Part shown: positions 33,962 to 44,409 of the stretch, piece after piece
How positions within the stretch are numbered: position 1 is the stretch's first letter
How the letters are laid out: each line of letters opens with the position of its first letter
Assembly (NCBI RefSeq): GCF_013409345.1
Contig: NZ_JACCBB010000001.1
Coordinates: forward strand, 558,001-622,000
DNA length: 64,000 bases
From: Kineococcus aurantiacus
GTDB lineage: Bacteria > Actinomycetota > Actinomycetes > Actinomycetales > Kineococcaceae
Reading direction: 5' to 3'
The notes under the pieces: model-generated
Databases searched by the model: none
What the model saw: the letters and a program-made list of their open reading frames with translations, nothing else
What the model was told of the DNA's origin: nothing
Position numbers and translations under genes: made by a program

Positions 33962-34915
33962 TCAGGGAGTAACGGCCGGGGCGTCCGGAGCCGTCACGTC
34001 GACCGACGCCGCCGAGGCGACCGCCTCCTCGGACAGCATCCGCAGCAGGACCTCGGCCTTGCGCTCGGGACGGCTGTCGTCGCCCCACACCACGGTCGGG
34101 CCCTCGGCCAGGTGCAGCACGACCGCCTCCGGGCCCGTCGCCGAGATCGAGGTCACCCGAGCGCGCAGCTCGCTCGACAGCGAGGCGTTCACCGCGATCG
34201 CGGCCTGCAGCGCCCGGTCCCCCGCGGCGGCGACGTCCACGTCCAGCGTCGGCACCCCGGCCGGGGCGCGGTCCTCGTGGACCAGGACGTTGCCCGCCCC
34301 GTCGACCAGGTCCACCCCCCCGGACGTCGAGGGCACGGCGGCCACGGCCTGCCGCTCGCGGACGGTCACGACGAGGGTGGAGGGCCAGGACCGGGTGACG
34401 TCGACGCTCTCGACCAGCGGCAGCTCCTCGAGGCGCGAAGCCAGCGACCGGGCGCTCACGCGGGCCAGCGGGACACCGCGCTCACCGTCCACGACCCGCT
34501 GCACGACCGCGGCGTCGGTGCGCTCGACACCCTGGGTCCGGACCGTCGCGACGCGCAGCCAGGGCGAGGCGAGCAGCACCCAGCCGGCCAGCACCGCCAG
34601 GACGACCAGCACGGCCAGGACGACGGCGGTGCGCCGTCCCGGTCGCCAGCGCCGGGCGCGACGGGCCCCGGCCAGGTCGGCGACCCGGGTCCGCTCGGCA
34701 CCGCGCGGCCGCTCGGGCGCACGGTCGCGGGCGGCCGGGCGGGTCGCGCTCCCCCGCCCGGGAACCGGGGCCGCGCCCTGCGCGGTGCGCGGCGTCCGGG
34801 GCAGGGGCTGCCCGGCCGCGCGCCCGGCCCGCCGGCGCTGCGGGGCCCCGGTCACCTTCGGCTCGGGCGGGGTGGCGGGGGCGGGGGGCCGGCGCGGCGG
34901 CGTCGGGCGGGCCAT
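33962..34915 (-). CDS. ftsQ: Cell division protein FtsQ
   Basis: A 317-residue bitopic divisome protein. A long Pro/Arg-rich cytoplasmic tail (residues 1-95) precedes one membrane helix (about 98-118). The POTRA domain starts SPWLRVATVRTQGVERTDAAVV and is followed by the FtsQ domain with LPLVESVDVTRSWPSTLVVTVRERQAVA. The ATG at 34915 overlaps the murC stop by one base (TGATG), so it is coupled to murC. It bridges FtsB/FtsL to the septal synthase. The end of the protein is marked by an acidic/Pro tail. Confidence 0.93.
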   Translation of the reverse strand: MARPTPPRRPPAPATPPEPKVTGAPQRRRAGRAAGQPLPRTPRTAQGAAPVPGRGSATRPAARDRAPERPRGAERTRVADLAGARRARRWRPGRRTAVVLAVLVVLAVLAGWVLLASPWLRVATVRTQGVERTDAAVVQRVVDGERGVPLARVSARSLASRLEELPLVESVDVTRSWPSTLVVTVRERQAVAAVPSTSGGVDLVDGAGNVLVHEDRAPAGVPTLDVDVAAAGDRALQAAIAVNASLSSELRARVTSISATGPEAVVLHLAEGPTVVWGDDSRPERKAEVLLRMLSEEAVASAASVDVTAPDAPAVTP

Positions 34916-36306
34916 CAGCGCGCTCCGAGCAGCTCGAGCACCCGCGGGCCGACCGTCGTGACGTCGCCGGCCCCGACGGTCAGCAGCAGGTCCCCCGGGC
35001 GCACCGTCGCGGCCAGGACCCCCGGGGCGTCGGCGAGCGCCGGCACGAACCGGACCCGCCCGGGCGGCAGCGGGACCGCGTCGGCCACCAGCGCCCCCGT
35101 GACGGCCGGGTCGGGGTCCTCGCGGGCCACGTAGACGTCGAGGACGACGACCTCGTCGGCCAGCCCCAGGGCCCGGCCGAACTCCGCCGCGAAGGTCCGC
35201 GTGCGGCTCACCAGGTGCGGCTGGAAGACCACCACGACGCGACCGTCCCCGGCCACCGGGCGGGCCGCGCGCAGCAGGGCCTCGACCTCCGTGGGGTGGT
35301 GGGAGTAGTCGTCGACCACCCGCACCCCGCCGGCCTCGCCCTTGAGCTCGAACCGGCGGCGGGCACCGCCGAAACCGGCCAGCCCCTCCAGCACGGCGAC
35401 CGGGTCGGCCCCCAGCTCGGCGGCCGCGCAGTAGGCGGCCGCGGCGTTGCGCAGGTTGTGCTCGCCCGGGACGGCCAGCCGCAGCTCGCGGGCGACCCCC
35501 GCGTCGGTGAGCAGCGCGCGGGGCGCGGTGCCCAGCTCCACCTCGCTCAGCCGCACGTCGGCCGTCGCGGACGTCCCGTAGGTCCGCACCCGCACGCCCC
35601 GCGCGCGGGCGTGCGCGGCCAGCGCCGCCGACCCCGCGTCGTCGGCGCACGCGACGAGCAGGCCACCGGGGCGCAACCGGGCGAGGAACTCCTCGAACGC
35701 GGCCGCGTACGCCTCCGCCGTGCCGTAGTGGTCCAGGTGGTCGGGCTCGACGTTCGTCACGACGTCGACGACGGGGGCGTACTCGCGGAACGAGCCGTCG
35801 GACTCGTCGGCCTCGGCGACGAACGGCCCGGACCCGTCGCGGGCACCGCCGTCGGTCCCCCCGGTCAGCTCCCCGCCGATGGCGTAGGAGGGGTCCAGGC
35901 CGGCCGCGACGAGCGCGACCGCGAGCATCGAGGTCGTCGTCGTCTTGCCGTGGGTGCCGGCGACGGCGACGCCGCGGCGGCCCTCCATGAGCGCCGCCAG
36001 CGCCTGGGAGCGGTGCAGGACCCGCACCCCGCGCTCGCGCGCGGCGACGAGCTCGGGGTTGGTGGCCCGCACGGCCGAGCTGACCACGAGGGTGTCCCCG
36101 GCGCCCAGGTCGCCCAGGTTCGCCGCGTCGTGGCCGACGAAGGTGCGGATGCCCAGCTCGGACAGCCGCCGCAGCGTGGGCGAGTCGACGGCGTCGGTCC
36201 CCGAGACGGGGACGCCGCGGGCGGCCAGCAACCGGGCGACCCCGGACACCCCGACCCCGCCCAGACCCAGCAGGTGCACCCGGCCCAGCTCCTCCAGGGC
36301 GCTCAC
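34915..36306 (-). CDS. murC: UDP-N-acetylmuramate-L-alanine ligase
   Basis: A 463-residue cytosolic Mur ligase adding L-Ala to UDP-MurNAc with ATP. The N-terminal UDP-binding loop HLLGLGGVGVSG, the ATP loop GTHGKTT (117-123), EADESDGSF, and DDYSHHPTEV in the C-terminal domain identify MurC. The GTG at 36306 overlaps the murG stop as GTGA. Confidence 0.96.
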   Translation of the reverse strand: MSALEELGRVHLLGLGGVGVSGVARLLAARGVPVSGTDAVDSPTLRRLSELGIRTFVGHDAANLGDLGAGDTLVVSSAVRATNPELVAARERGVRVLHRSQALAALMEGRRGVAVAGTHGKTTTTSMLAVALVAAGLDPSYAIGGELTGGTDGGARDGSGPFVAEADESDGSFREYAPVVDVVTNVEPDHLDHYGTAEAYAAAFEEFLARLRPGGLLVACADDAGSAALAAHARARGVRVRTYGTSATADVRLSEVELGTAPRALLTDAGVARELRLAVPGEHNLRNAAAAYCAAAELGADPVAVLEGLAGFGGARRRFELKGEAGGVRVVDDYSHHPTEVEALLRAARPVAGDGRVVVVFQPHLVSRTRTFAAEFGRALGLADEVVVLDVYVAREDPDPAVTGALVADAVPLPPGRVRFVPALADAPGVLAATVRPGDLLLTVGAGDVTTVGPRVLELLGAR

Positions 36307-37391
36307 CGGGCGGCCGCCTCGACGAGGTCGGCGAGCCGCTCGTCGCCGTCGTGGACGCCGAACCCGGCGGCGGCGCGCGCCGCGGCCGCCAGGGCCGCCG
36401 GGTCCGACAGCAGCGGCAGGACGCGGGAGCGGACGAACTGCGCGTCCAGGTCGGCGTCGGCGACCAGCACGCCACCGCCGGCGGCGACGACGGACTCGGC
36501 GTTGCGCCGCTGCTCCCCGTTGCCGACGGGCAGGGGCACGTAGACGCCGGGCAGCCCCACGGCCGTCAGCTCGCTGACGGTCCCGGCGCCGCTGCGGCCC
36601 ACCACGAGGTCGGCGGCCGCGTAGGCGGTGTCCATGCCGTCGAGGTACTCGCGCACGACGTACCGGGAGGTGTCGACGTCCGCCGCCAGCGGCACCGACT
36701 TCCCGCGCCCGCAGGCGTGCAGCACCTGGAACCCGGCGGCGAGCAGCTCCGGCGCGCAGGCCCCCAGGACGTCGTTGACGCGCTGGGCGCCCAGGGACCC
36801 GCCCGTCACCAGCAGCGTCGGCGTGCCGGGGTCCAGCCCCAGCTCGGCCCGCGCCCGGCGGCGCAGGGCGTCCCGGTCGGCGGCGCGCGCCAGGGCCACG
36901 ACCTCCGAGCGCAACGGCATCCCGGTGTGCACCGCGCGCGGCAGCGGGGTGCCGGGGAAGGTGACGGCCGTGCTGACGGCCCAGCGGGCCCCGAGCCGGT
37001 TCGCGATGCCGGGCAGCGCGTTCTGCTCGTGGACGACGATCGGCACGCCCGCGCGGCGGGCGGCGAGGTAGGCCGGGACGGCGACGTACCCGCCGTACCC
37101 GACGACGACGTCCGCCCGGACGGCGCGGATCGCCTCCGCGGCCCCGGCGACCGCGGCGCGCAACCGGACCGGCAGCCGCAGCAGGTCCCCGGAGGGCTTG
37201 CGGGGCAACGGGACGCGGGGCACGACGGCCAGCTCGTACCCCCGTTGCGGCACGAGCCGCGACTCCAGCCCCTCGGCCGTGCCGAGGACGAGGACCCCGG
37301 CGCCGGGGTCGCGCAGGCGCAGGCGGTCGGCGGTGGCCAGCAGCGGGGCGACGTGCCCCGTCGAGCCACCGCCGGCGAGCAGGACGTTCAC
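36303..37391 (-). CDS. murG: Undecaprenyldiphospho-muramoylpentapeptide GlcNAc transferase
   Basis: A 362-residue GT28 enzyme making lipid II from lipid I at the inner membrane face. The motifs LLAGGGSTGHVAPLLA, VVGYGGYVAVPAYLAA, VVHEQNALPGIANR, VTGGSLGAQRVND and RSGAGTVSELTAVGLPGVYVPLP are all present. The GTG at 37391 overlaps the ftsW stop as GTGA and is the only start that fits the glycine loop at the N-terminus. Confidence 0.96.
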   Translation of the reverse strand: MNVLLAGGGSTGHVAPLLATADRLRLRDPGAGVLVLGTAEGLESRLVPQRGYELAVVPRVPLPRKPSGDLLRLPVRLRAAVAGAAEAIRAVRADVVVGYGGYVAVPAYLAARRAGVPIVVHEQNALPGIANRLGARWAVSTAVTFPGTPLPRAVHTGMPLRSEVVALARAADRDALRRRARAELGLDPGTPTLLVTGGSLGAQRVNDVLGACAPELLAAGFQVLHACGRGKSVPLAADVDTSRYVVREYLDGMDTAYAAADLVVGRSGAGTVSELTAVGLPGVYVPLPVGNGEQRRNAESVVAAGGGVLVADADLDAQFVRSRVLPLLSDPAALAAAARAAAGFGVHDGDERLADLVEAAAR

Positions 37392-38704
37392 CGAGGACCC
37401 TTCGTCGAGCGGGTGCGGCGCGCACCCCGGTGCGGGAGGACGGCCAGGGACCGGGCCACGACCGACTCGCGGGCGCGGATCGCCTCCGGTGCACCGGGTT
37501 CGGCGCGCGCGAAGGACAGCAGGATCCCGATCCCGAGCAGGGTCAGGACGAGGGCGGAACCCCCGGCGGAGATGAGCGGCAGCGGGACCCCGATGACGGG
37601 GAACAGGCTGAGGACGACACCCGTGTTGACGACGGCCTGGGTGAGGATCCAGGCGCCGATGCCGGAGACGGCGAGCTTGGTGTAGAAGCTCTCCGAGCGC
37701 CGCACCAGGCGCATGACCATGACGGCCAGCACGCCGAACAGCACGAGGATCGTCAGCGTGCCGGGCAGCCCGAGCTCCTCGCCGATGATGGCGAAGATGA
37801 AGTCGTTGTGGGCCTCGGGCAGCCAGGACCACTTCTCCCGGCTCGCGCCCAGCCCCAGCCCCCACCAGCCGCCGGAGGCCAGGGCGTACTTGCCCTGGAC
37901 CGGCTGCCACTGCAGGCCCTGGATCTGGGTGGCGCTGTCGGAGGTGCCCGAGAGCCAGTCCTTGACGCGGTTGACCCGGTTGGTGCTCGTGACGACCGCG
38001 ACGAAGGCGACGGCCGCCGCCGCGCCGCCGGCCAGCAGGAACCACCGGCCGGGGATGCCCGCCACCCACAGCATCACGACGACGACCGCCATCATGATCA
38101 GCGCGGTTCCCAGGTCCCTGGTGAGCAGCACGATGCCGACCGTGAGCCCGACCGGCGCGACGAGGGCGCCGAGGAGCTTGGCCGGCTGGTGCAGGACGTC
38201 GCGGCGGCGGGTCAGGGCCAGGGCCAGGGCGAGGACGAGGGTGACCTTCGCCGCCTCCGAGGGCTGGGCGGACAGCGGCCCGACCTCGATCCAGTTCCGG
38301 TTGCCGTTGACGACCTTGCCGATGCCCGGGACGAAGACGAGCAGCTGGAAGGCGGCGGAGGCGAACAGGGCGGGGACGGCCAGCCGCTGCCACGTGCGCG
38401 CCGGGACCCGGCTGGCCACGACCAGCACGACCGCGCCGAGCACCGCGAACATCGCCTGGTTCTTGAAGTAGGTGTATGGCGAGCCCGTCTTGGTCAGCGC
38501 CTCGACGCTGGAGCTGGAGAGCACCATGACGAGCCCGATGACCACGAGCACCGACGTCGTCGCGAGCAGCACGTGGTGCGTCGCCAGCGGCGAGTCCAGG
38601 AGCCTGGTCCGGTCCCGGACCCACTCGCCCGTGGCGTCCAGCCACGGCGGCCGCCGCCAGCGGGACTGCCAGCCGGCGCGACCGCGCGCGCCCTCGACGG
38701 CCAC
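37388..38704 (-). CDS. ftsW: SEDS glycosyltransferase FtsW
   Basis: A 438-residue membrane protein with about ten helices, the septal peptidoglycan polymerase that works with FtsI. SEDS landmarks are NRNWIEVGPLSAQPSEAAKV, LLTRDLGTALIM, PEAHNDFIFAIIGEELG and PVIGVPLPLISAGGSAL. A charged 40-residue N-terminal tail precedes the first helix. The GTG at 38704 lies one base after the murD stop, so translation is coupled. Confidence 0.95.
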   Translation of the reverse strand: MAVEGARGRAGWQSRWRRPPWLDATGEWVRDRTRLLDSPLATHHVLLATTSVLVVIGLVMVLSSSSVEALTKTGSPYTYFKNQAMFAVLGAVVLVVASRVPARTWQRLAVPALFASAAFQLLVFVPGIGKVVNGNRNWIEVGPLSAQPSEAAKVTLVLALALALTRRRDVLHQPAKLLGALVAPVGLTVGIVLLTRDLGTALIMMAVVVVMLWVAGIPGRWFLLAGGAAAAVAFVAVVTSTNRVNRVKDWLSGTSDSATQIQGLQWQPVQGKYALASGGWWGLGLGASREKWSWLPEAHNDFIFAIIGEELGLPGTLTILVLFGVLAVMVMRLVRRSESFYTKLAVSGIGAWILTQAVVNTGVVLSLFPVIGVPLPLISAGGSALVLTLLGIGILLSFARAEPGAPEAIRARESVVARSLAVLPHRGARRTRSTKGPR

Positions 38705-38705
38705 C

Positions 38706-40283
38706 TCAGGCCCCCGCGCCCGGCGGGGTGGTGAACCGTCGCGCCACGGCCGCGGCGAACTCGTCGCCGCGGTGGCCGTAGGAGCGGAACTGGTCCCAGG
38801 AGGCGCAGGCCGGGGCGAGCAGGACGGTGTCGTCGGCGCGCGCGAGGTCCGCGGCGCGCGCCACGACGAGGTCCATGAGGTCGCTCACGGAACCATCCTG
38901 CGGGAGGTCCACGGCGGCGACGGGGACGTCGGGCGCGTGTCGCCGCAGCGCGTCGGCGACGAGGTCGCGGTCGCGGCCGATGAGCACGGCGGCCCGCAGC
39001 CGGGGGCCGTGGGCGCGCACGAGGTCGTCGAAGGAGGCGCCCTTGGCGTCGCCGCCGGCGATCCACACGACGTGCTCGAAGGTGGCCAGCGAAGCGTTGG
39101 CGGCGTGGGCGTTGGTGGCCTTGGAGTCGTCGACGTACCGGACGCCCGCCGAGCGCGCGGGGTCCAGGACGGTCGCGACGCGGTGCGGGGCGGGGGTGAA
39201 GGCCCGCGCCCCGTTGCGGACCGCGACCTGCGGGACGCCGTGGGCGCGGGCCAGCGCGGCGGCGGCCAGGACGTTCTCGACGGTGTGCGGCGGGACCGGG
39301 TCGCTGGAGCCCTCCGGACGCAGGTCGGCCAGGGAGCACAGCTCGGCGGCGTGCGACTGGCGCTGCTCGACGAAGGCGCGGTCGCACAGGACGTCCTCGA
39401 CGAGCCCGAGCATCGACAGCCCCGGCGCCCCGCGGGTGAACCCGACGGCCCGGGCGCCCTCGACGACGTCGGCCTCGCGCACGAGGTCCTCGGTGCGCGG
39501 GTCGGCGACGTTGTAGACGCAGGCGACCTCGGTGTTCTGGTAGATGCGGCCCTTGGCCAGGGCGTACGCCTCCAGCGAGCCGTGCCAGTCGAGGTGGTCG
39601 GGGGCGATGTTCAGCACCGCGGAGGCCCGGGGCCGCACCGAGCTCTCCAGGTCGGTGGACAGCCAGTGCAGCTGGTAGCTGGACAGCTCCACCGCCAGGA
39701 CCTCGTAGGCGTGCGGGTGCCGCAGCGCCTCCACCAGGGGGGTGCCGACGTTGCCGGCGCTGGTGGCGCGCAGCCCGGCGGCGCGCAGCATCGAGGCCAG
39801 CAGCTCCACCACGGTCGTCTTGCCGTTGGTGCCCGTCAGCGTCAGCCAGGGCGCGGCACCGGTCTCGGGGCGCATCCGCCAGGCGAGCTCGACGTCGCCC
39901 CAGACGGGCACGCCGGCCAGGGCGGCGGAGACGAGCAGCGGGGCGTCGGGGTGCCAGCCGGGCGAGGTGACGACGAGGTCGAAGGCGTCCCACGGGACCG
40001 GCGGCGCGCCGACGTGCTCGGGCCCGAGGTGGACGGTGGCGCCGAGGACCTCCAGCAGCTGCGCCTTCTCCCGCTGGGCCTCCCCCGTCGCGGCGTCGAC
40101 GACGACGACCTCGGCGCCGACCTCCAGGAGCGCGTCGGCGGCGGCGAACCCGGACAGGCCGATGCCCGTGACGAGGGTGCGCAGCCCGGCCCAGCGGGAG
40201 GTGAGGTGCCGCAGCTCGCGGACGCGGTCGGTGTCGTCGGCCCGGGGGTTGGGGTTGCCGAGCCAGGAGTCGAAGACCCTCAC
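38706..40283 (-). CDS. murD: UDP-N-acetylmuramoyl-L-alanine-D-glutamate ligase
   Basis: A 525-residue Mur ligase adding D-Glu. The N-terminal loop [22 protein letters not shown] loop GTNGKTT (151-157), [26 protein letters not shown] and [22 protein letters not shown] are diagnostic. It is longer than E. coli MurD, with an extra 30-residue N-terminus and an insertion around residues 270-310. The GTG at 40283 overlaps the mraY stop as GTGA; a start at 40298 is possible. Confidence 0.95.
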   Translation of the reverse strand: MRVFDSWLGNPNPRADDTDRVRELRHLTSRWAGLRTLVTGIGLSGFAAADALLEVGAEVVVVDAATGEAQREKAQLLEVLGATVHLGPEHVGAPPVPWDAFDLVVTSPGWHPDAPLLVSAALAGVPVWGDVELAWRMRPETGAAPWLTLTGTNGKTTVVELLASMLRAAGLRATSAGNVGTPLVEALRHPHAYEVLAVELSSYQLHWLSTDLESSVRPRASAVLNIAPDHLDWHGSLEAYALAKGRIYQNTEVACVYNVADPRTEDLVREADVVEGARAVGFTRGAPGLSMLGLVEDVLCDRAFVEQRQSHAAELCSLADLRPEGSSDPVPPHTVENVLAAAALARAHGVPQVAVRNGARAFTPAPHRVATVLDPARSAGVRYVDDSKATNAHAANASLATFEHVVWIAGGDAKGASFDDLVRAHGPRLRAAVLIGRDRDLVADALRRHAPDVPVAAVDLPQDGSVSDLMDLVVARAADLARADDTVLLAPACASWDQFRSYGHRGDEFAAAVARRFTTPPGAGA

Positions 40284-41371
40284 GCGCCCGTCACCCACTG
40301 CGCGTAGAAGACGCCCAGGCCCAGGGACACGAACAGCCCGGCGATGATCCAGAACCGGATGACGATCGTGACCTCACCCCACCCGGCGAGCTCGAAGTGG
40401 TGCTGCAGCGGTGCCATCCGGAAGACGCGTCTCCCCGTGAGCTTGAAGCTGCCGACCTGGAGGATGACCGACAGCGTGATGATGACGAACAGGCCGCCGA
40501 GGACGACCAGCAGGATCTGCGTGCGGGACAGGATGGCCAGACCGGCCAGCGCCCCGCCCAGGGCCAGGGACCCGGTGTCCCCCATGAAGATCTTCGCCGG
40601 GCTGGCGTTCCACCACAGGAACCCGAAGCAGGCGCCCATGACCGAGGCCGCCACGACGGCCAGGTCGCGCGGGTCGCGGACCTCGTAGCAGCGGGCCTCG
40701 ACCTCGCGCAGCGTCCAGCAGCTCTGGTTGGACTGGAAGGTGCAGATGAGGACGTAGGCCGCCAGGACCATCGTCGTGGCCCCGGTGGCCAGGCCGTCCA
40801 GGCCGTCGGTGAGGTTCACGCCGTTGCTGACGGCGGAGGTGATGAGCAGCACCCACACGACGAACGCGATGGTGCCGCCGACCGCCCCGAACCAGGCCAG
40901 GTCCAGCGGGGTGTCGCGCAGGACGGAGATGCGCGTCGAGGCCGGTGTCGCGTGGCCGCTGGCCTCGGAGGGGAACTGCAGGGCCAGGACCGCGAAGGCG
41001 ATCCCCACGACGCCCTGGCCGATGAGCTTGGCGCGGGCCGTGAGCCCGAGGCTGCGCTGCTTGGAGATCTTCAGGAAGTCGTCGAGGAACCCGACGACGC
41101 CCAGCCCGGTCATGAGCCCCAGGCACAGCAGGCCCGACACCGTCGGCGCGCGGCCGGTGAACAGGTGCGCGGCCGCGTACGCCAGCAGCGCGGCCAGGAT
41201 GATGACGACACCGCCCATGGTGGGCGTGCCGCGCTTGGTGTGGTGCGTGGTCGGCCCGTCGTCGCGGACGAACTGGCCGTACTTGCGGTGCACGAGCCAC
41301 CGGATGTACAGCGGTGTCCCGAAGAGGGCGACGACGAGCGAGAACGCTCCCGCGATGAGGACGGTCCTCAC
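40280..41371 (-). CDS. mraY: Phospho-N-acetylmuramoyl-pentapeptide transferase
   Basis: A 363-residue membrane enzyme with ten helices that transfers phospho-MurNAc-pentapeptide to undecaprenyl phosphate, giving lipid I. The motifs [50 protein letters not shown] and [12 protein letters not shown] are all intact. The GTG at 41371 overlaps the murF stop as GTGA. Confidence 0.97.
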   Translation of the reverse strand: MRTVLIAGAFSLVVALFGTPLYIRWLVHRKYGQFVRDDGPTTHHTKRGTPTMGGVVIILAALLAYAAAHLFTGRAPTVSGLLCLGLMTGLGVVGFLDDFLKISKQRSLGLTARAKLIGQGVVGIAFAVLALQFPSEASGHATPASTRISVLRDTPLDLAWFGAVGGTIAFVVWVLLITSAVSNGVNLTDGLDGLATGATTMVLAAYVLICTFQSNQSCWTLREVEARCYEVRDPRDLAVVAASVMGACFGFLWWNASPAKIFMGDTGSLALGGALAGLAILSRTQILLVVLGGLFVIITLSVILQVGSFKLTGRRVFRMAPLQHHFELAGWGEVTIVIRFWIIAGLFVSLGLGVFYAQWVTGA

Positions 41372-42789
41372 GTCTGTGACGCCTCCGCACTGATCAGGGT
41401 CTCGGCGAGCCGGCTCAGGCCCGCACCGTTGGACGACTTCACCAGGACCACGTCCCCGGGCCGCAGCCGGGGGGTCAGGAACTCCAGGGCGGCGTCGACG
41501 TCGTCGGCGAACGCGGCCTCCTCGCCCCAGGACCCCTCCATGACGGCGCCGGTGTAGACCGGTCGGGCCCCGGCGCCGACGACGAGGAGCTGGTCGACGT
41601 CCAGGCGCACGACGGTGCGGCCCACGAGGTCGTGCTCGTCGCGGGAGGCGGCGCCCAGTTCGAGCATCTCGCCGAGGACCGCCCACGTGCGGCGGCCACC
41701 GGCCATCCCCACGAGGGCCTTGAGGGCGGCGCGCACCGAGTCGGGGTTGGCGTTGTAGGCGTCGTGGACGACGGTCACCCCGTCGGCGCGCTCGACGACC
41801 TGCATCCGCCCGGGGCTGGCCGGGTCCGCGGCGGACAGGGCCGCGGCGACGTCGCCGACCGAGCCGCCGGTGCCGAGCGCGACGGCGGCGGCCGCGAGCG
41901 CGTTGGTCACCTGGTGCTCGCCGTGCAGCCGCAGCTGGACGGACGCGGAGGCCCCGGCGTGCTCGAGGCGGAAGCCGGGGCGGGCGTGGTCGTCGAGCAC
42001 CACGTCGACCGCGCGGACGTCGGCGTGCGGGCCGCGGCCGAAGGTCAGGACCCGGGCGGTGGTGCGCGGGGCCATGGCCGCGACGCGGTCGTCGTCGGCG
42101 TTCAGGACGGCCAGGCCGTCGGCGGGCAGCGCCTCGACGAGCTCGCCCTTGGCCTGCGCGGTGGCCTCCAGGGAGCCGAACTCCCCCGCGTGCGCGGCGC
42201 CGACGACGAGTTCGACCCCGACGTCGGGGCGGGCGATGCGGCACAGGTGCGCGATGTGGCCGATGCCGCGGGCGCCCATCTCCACCACGAGGGAGCGCGT
42301 GCCCGCGTCGGCGCGCAGCACCGTCAGCGGGGCGCCGATCTCGTTGTTGAAGCTGCCCCGGGGCGCGACGAGCGGCCCGGGCAGGACCTGGGCGAGCAGG
42401 TCCTTGGTCGTCGTCTTGCCCTGCGATCCCGTGACGCCGACGACGAGCGGTCCGGAGCCGTCGCGGCGCAACCGGTCCAGCACCCCGGCGGCCAGGCGCC
42501 CCAGGGCGGCGACCGCGTCGTCGACGACGACGAGCGCGGCCCCGGCGGGCAGGTCCACCTCGCGCTCGGCCAGCACGACGCTCGCCCCGCCGGCGACCGC
42601 GGCGGCGGCGTAGTCGGCGCCGTCGACGCGTTCACCGGGCAACGCCACGAACAGCGAACCCGGTGCGGCGGCGCGGGAGTCGATGACCACCGGTCCCCCG
42701 GTCGAGATCGGCGGGTCCTGCGCGGTCGAGGGGGCGTGGACCCGGCCACCGGCCAGCTCCGCCACCTCCGCCGCGGTGAGCGGGATCAC
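41368..42789 (-). CDS. murF: UDP-MurNAc-tripeptide-D-alanyl-D-alanine ligase
   Basis: A 473-residue Mur ligase adding D-Ala-D-Ala to the tripeptide precursor. It starts [15 protein letters not shown], has the ATP loop GSQGKTT (121-127), [27 protein letters not shown] and [15 protein letters not shown]. The GTG at 42789 overlaps the murE stop as GTGA; earlier starts read inside murE. Confidence 0.96.
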   Translation of the reverse strand: MIPLTAAEVAELAGGRVHAPSTAQDPPISTGGPVVIDSRAAAPGSLFVALPGERVDGADYAAAAVAGGASVVLAEREVDLPAGAALVVVDDAVAALGRLAAGVLDRLRRDGSGPLVVGVTGSQGKTTTKDLLAQVLPGPLVAPRGSFNNEIGAPLTVLRADAGTRSLVVEMGARGIGHIAHLCRIARPDVGVELVVGAAHAGEFGSLEATAQAKGELVEALPADGLAVLNADDDRVAAMAPRTTARVLTFGRGPHADVRAVDVVLDDHARPGFRLEHAGASASVQLRLHGEHQVTNALAAAAVALGTGGSVGDVAAALSAADPASPGRMQVVERADGVTVVHDAYNANPDSVRAALKALVGMAGGRRTWAVLGEMLELGAASRDEHDLVGRTVVRLDVDQLLVVGAGARPVYTGAVMEGSWGEEAAFADDVDAALEFLTPRLRPGDVVLVKSSNGAGLSRLAETLISAEASQT

Positions 42790-44327
42790 TGCGCACCTCC
42801 TCGCGCGGCGGTCGCCGCGCTCCATCGTCCGAGCTCCTCGGCGGCGACCTCGCGGTCGTCGAACGGCGCCACCACCCCGGCGGTCTCCTGCCCGGTCTCG
42901 TGCCCCTTGCCGGCGAGCAGGACCGTGTCGTGCTCGCCGGTGCACCGGGACAGCGCGGCGGCGACCGCCGCGCGGCGGTCGGCGACCTCCACGACCTCAC
43001 CGGCCCCGTGCGCCTCCCGCGCGCCGGCCAGGACCGCGGCGCGGATCGCGGCCGGGTCCTCCGAGCGCGGGTTGTCGTCGGTGACGACGACCACGTCGGC
43101 GACGGCGGCCGCCGCGGCCCCCATGAGCGGGCGCTTGCCGCGGTCGCGGTCCCCGCCGGCCCCGACGAGCGCCACGAGCCGGCCCGGGGTGAGGGCGCGC
43201 AGCGTCCGCAGCACCCGGTCGAGGGCGTCGGGGGTGTGGGCGTAGTCGACGACCACGAGCGGGGCCCCGTCGCGCACGACGGGCTGCATCCGGCCCGGGA
43301 CCCCCTCGGCGGCGGCCAGCCCCCGCTCGACGGTGGCGGCGGCCAGCCCCAGCCGCAGGGCGGACACGACGGCCAGGGCGGCGTTGGCGACGTTGAAGTC
43401 CCCCGGCAGCGGGCACGTCAGGTGCAGGTCGGCCCCGGGGCCGGTGAGCCGGAAGGTGCTGCGGGCGCGGTCGGTCACCACGTCGCCGACGCGCCAGTCC
43501 ACGCCCGGGCCCGTCCCGACGGTCTCGACGGGCACGCCGGAGCGCGCGGCCAGCCGCGCGCCCCACGGCTGGTCGGGGTCCACCCAGACGACGCCGCGGC
43601 GGGAGTGGGCGGGGGTGAACAGCTGCGCCTTGGCCGCGAAGTAGTCCTCCATCGACCCGTGGAAGTCCAGGTGGTCCTGGGACAGGTTGGTGAAGGCGGC
43701 GACGTCGAGGACCAGGCCGTCGACGCGGTGCAGCGCCAGGGCGTGGGAGGAGACCTCCAGGGCGCAGCCGCGCACGCCCGCGGCGACCATGCGCGCCAGC
43801 AGGGCGTGCAGGTCCGGCGCCTCGGGGGTCGTGCGGACGCTGCCGACGCGCTCACCGGCGATGCGGGTCTCGACCGTTCCCAGCAGACCCGTGGTCCAGC
43901 CGGCCGACCGCAGCACCGCCTCGACGAGGTAGGCCGTCGTCGTCTTGCCGTTGGTCCCGGTGACGCCGAACGTCGTCAGCGCCTCCCCGGGACGCCCGAA
44001 GACGCGGCTGGCGAGGTCGCCCAGGACGGCGCGGGGGGTGTCCACCACGAGCACCGGCAGCCCGGTCGCCTCGGCCTGCTCGCGGCCGGCGGGGTCGGTC
44101 AGGACGGCGACGGCACCGGCGCGCGCGGCCTGGTCGCTGAACCGCGCACCGTGCACGTTCGCGCCCGGCAGCGCGGCGTAGAGGTCGCCGGGGGCGACGC
44201 GGCGCGAGTCGAGGGTGACCCCGAGGACGGGGGTCGCGAGGTGCTCGGGAGCGGTTCCGGGGAAACGGGTGCCGAGGACCTGCGCGAGGTCCGCGAGGGT
44301 GAGCTGTTCGCCGTGGGTCATCGGCAC
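42786..44327 (-). CDS. murE: UDP-MurNAc-L-alanyl-D-glutamate-2,6-diaminopimelate ligase
   Basis: A 513-residue Mur ligase. The ATP loop GTNGKTT is at 124-130, with SSHALALHRVDG, FTNLSQDHLDFHGSMEDYF and DYAHTPDALDRVL. The DDNPR motif in the C-terminal domain is the signature for meso-diaminopimelate, so the stem peptide carries mDAP at position 3. The GTG at 44327 has no ribosome site and lies six bases after TAACCT, a leaderless arrangement; an ATG two codons on is the alternative. It heads a tightly coupled run down to ftsQ. Confidence 0.96.
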   Translation of the reverse strand: MPMTHGEQLTLADLAQVLGTRFPGTAPEHLATPVLGVTLDSRRVAPGDLYAALPGANVHGARFSDQAARAGAVAVLTDPAGREQAEATGLPVLVVDTPRAVLGDLASRVFGRPGEALTTFGVTGTNGKTTTAYLVEAVLRSAGWTTGLLGTVETRIAGERVGSVRTTPEAPDLHALLARMVAAGVRGCALEVSSHALALHRVDGLVLDVAAFTNLSQDHLDFHGSMEDYFAAKAQLFTPAHSRRGVVWVDPDQPWGARLAARSGVPVETVGTGPGVDWRVGDVVTDRARSTFRLTGPGADLHLTCPLPGDFNVANAALAVVSALRLGLAAATVERGLAAAEGVPGRMQPVVRDGAPLVVVDYAHTPDALDRVLRTLRALTPGRLVALVGAGGDRDRGKRPLMGAAAAAVADVVVVTDDNPRSEDPAAIRAAVLAGAREAHGAGEVVEVADRRAAVAAALSRCTGEHDTVLLAGKGHETGQETAGVVAPFDDREVAAEELGRWSAATAARGGAQ

Positions 44328-44333
44328 GGTGGG

Positions 44334-44339
44334 AGGTTA
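44334..44339 (-). promoter_or_regulatory. -10 box TAACCT for leaderless murE
   Basis: TAACCT on the minus strand, six bases before the murE GTG, in the 82-base ftsI-murE gap. It would give the mur genes a promoter independent of mraZ. Confidence 0.5.
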
Positions 44340-44409
44340 CCCGTCCGCGCAGCGCTTCCCGAACCGGTCGCGGTGCGTGTCGGGCGACGGGTCGTCCGGG
44401 GCGGTCGGT

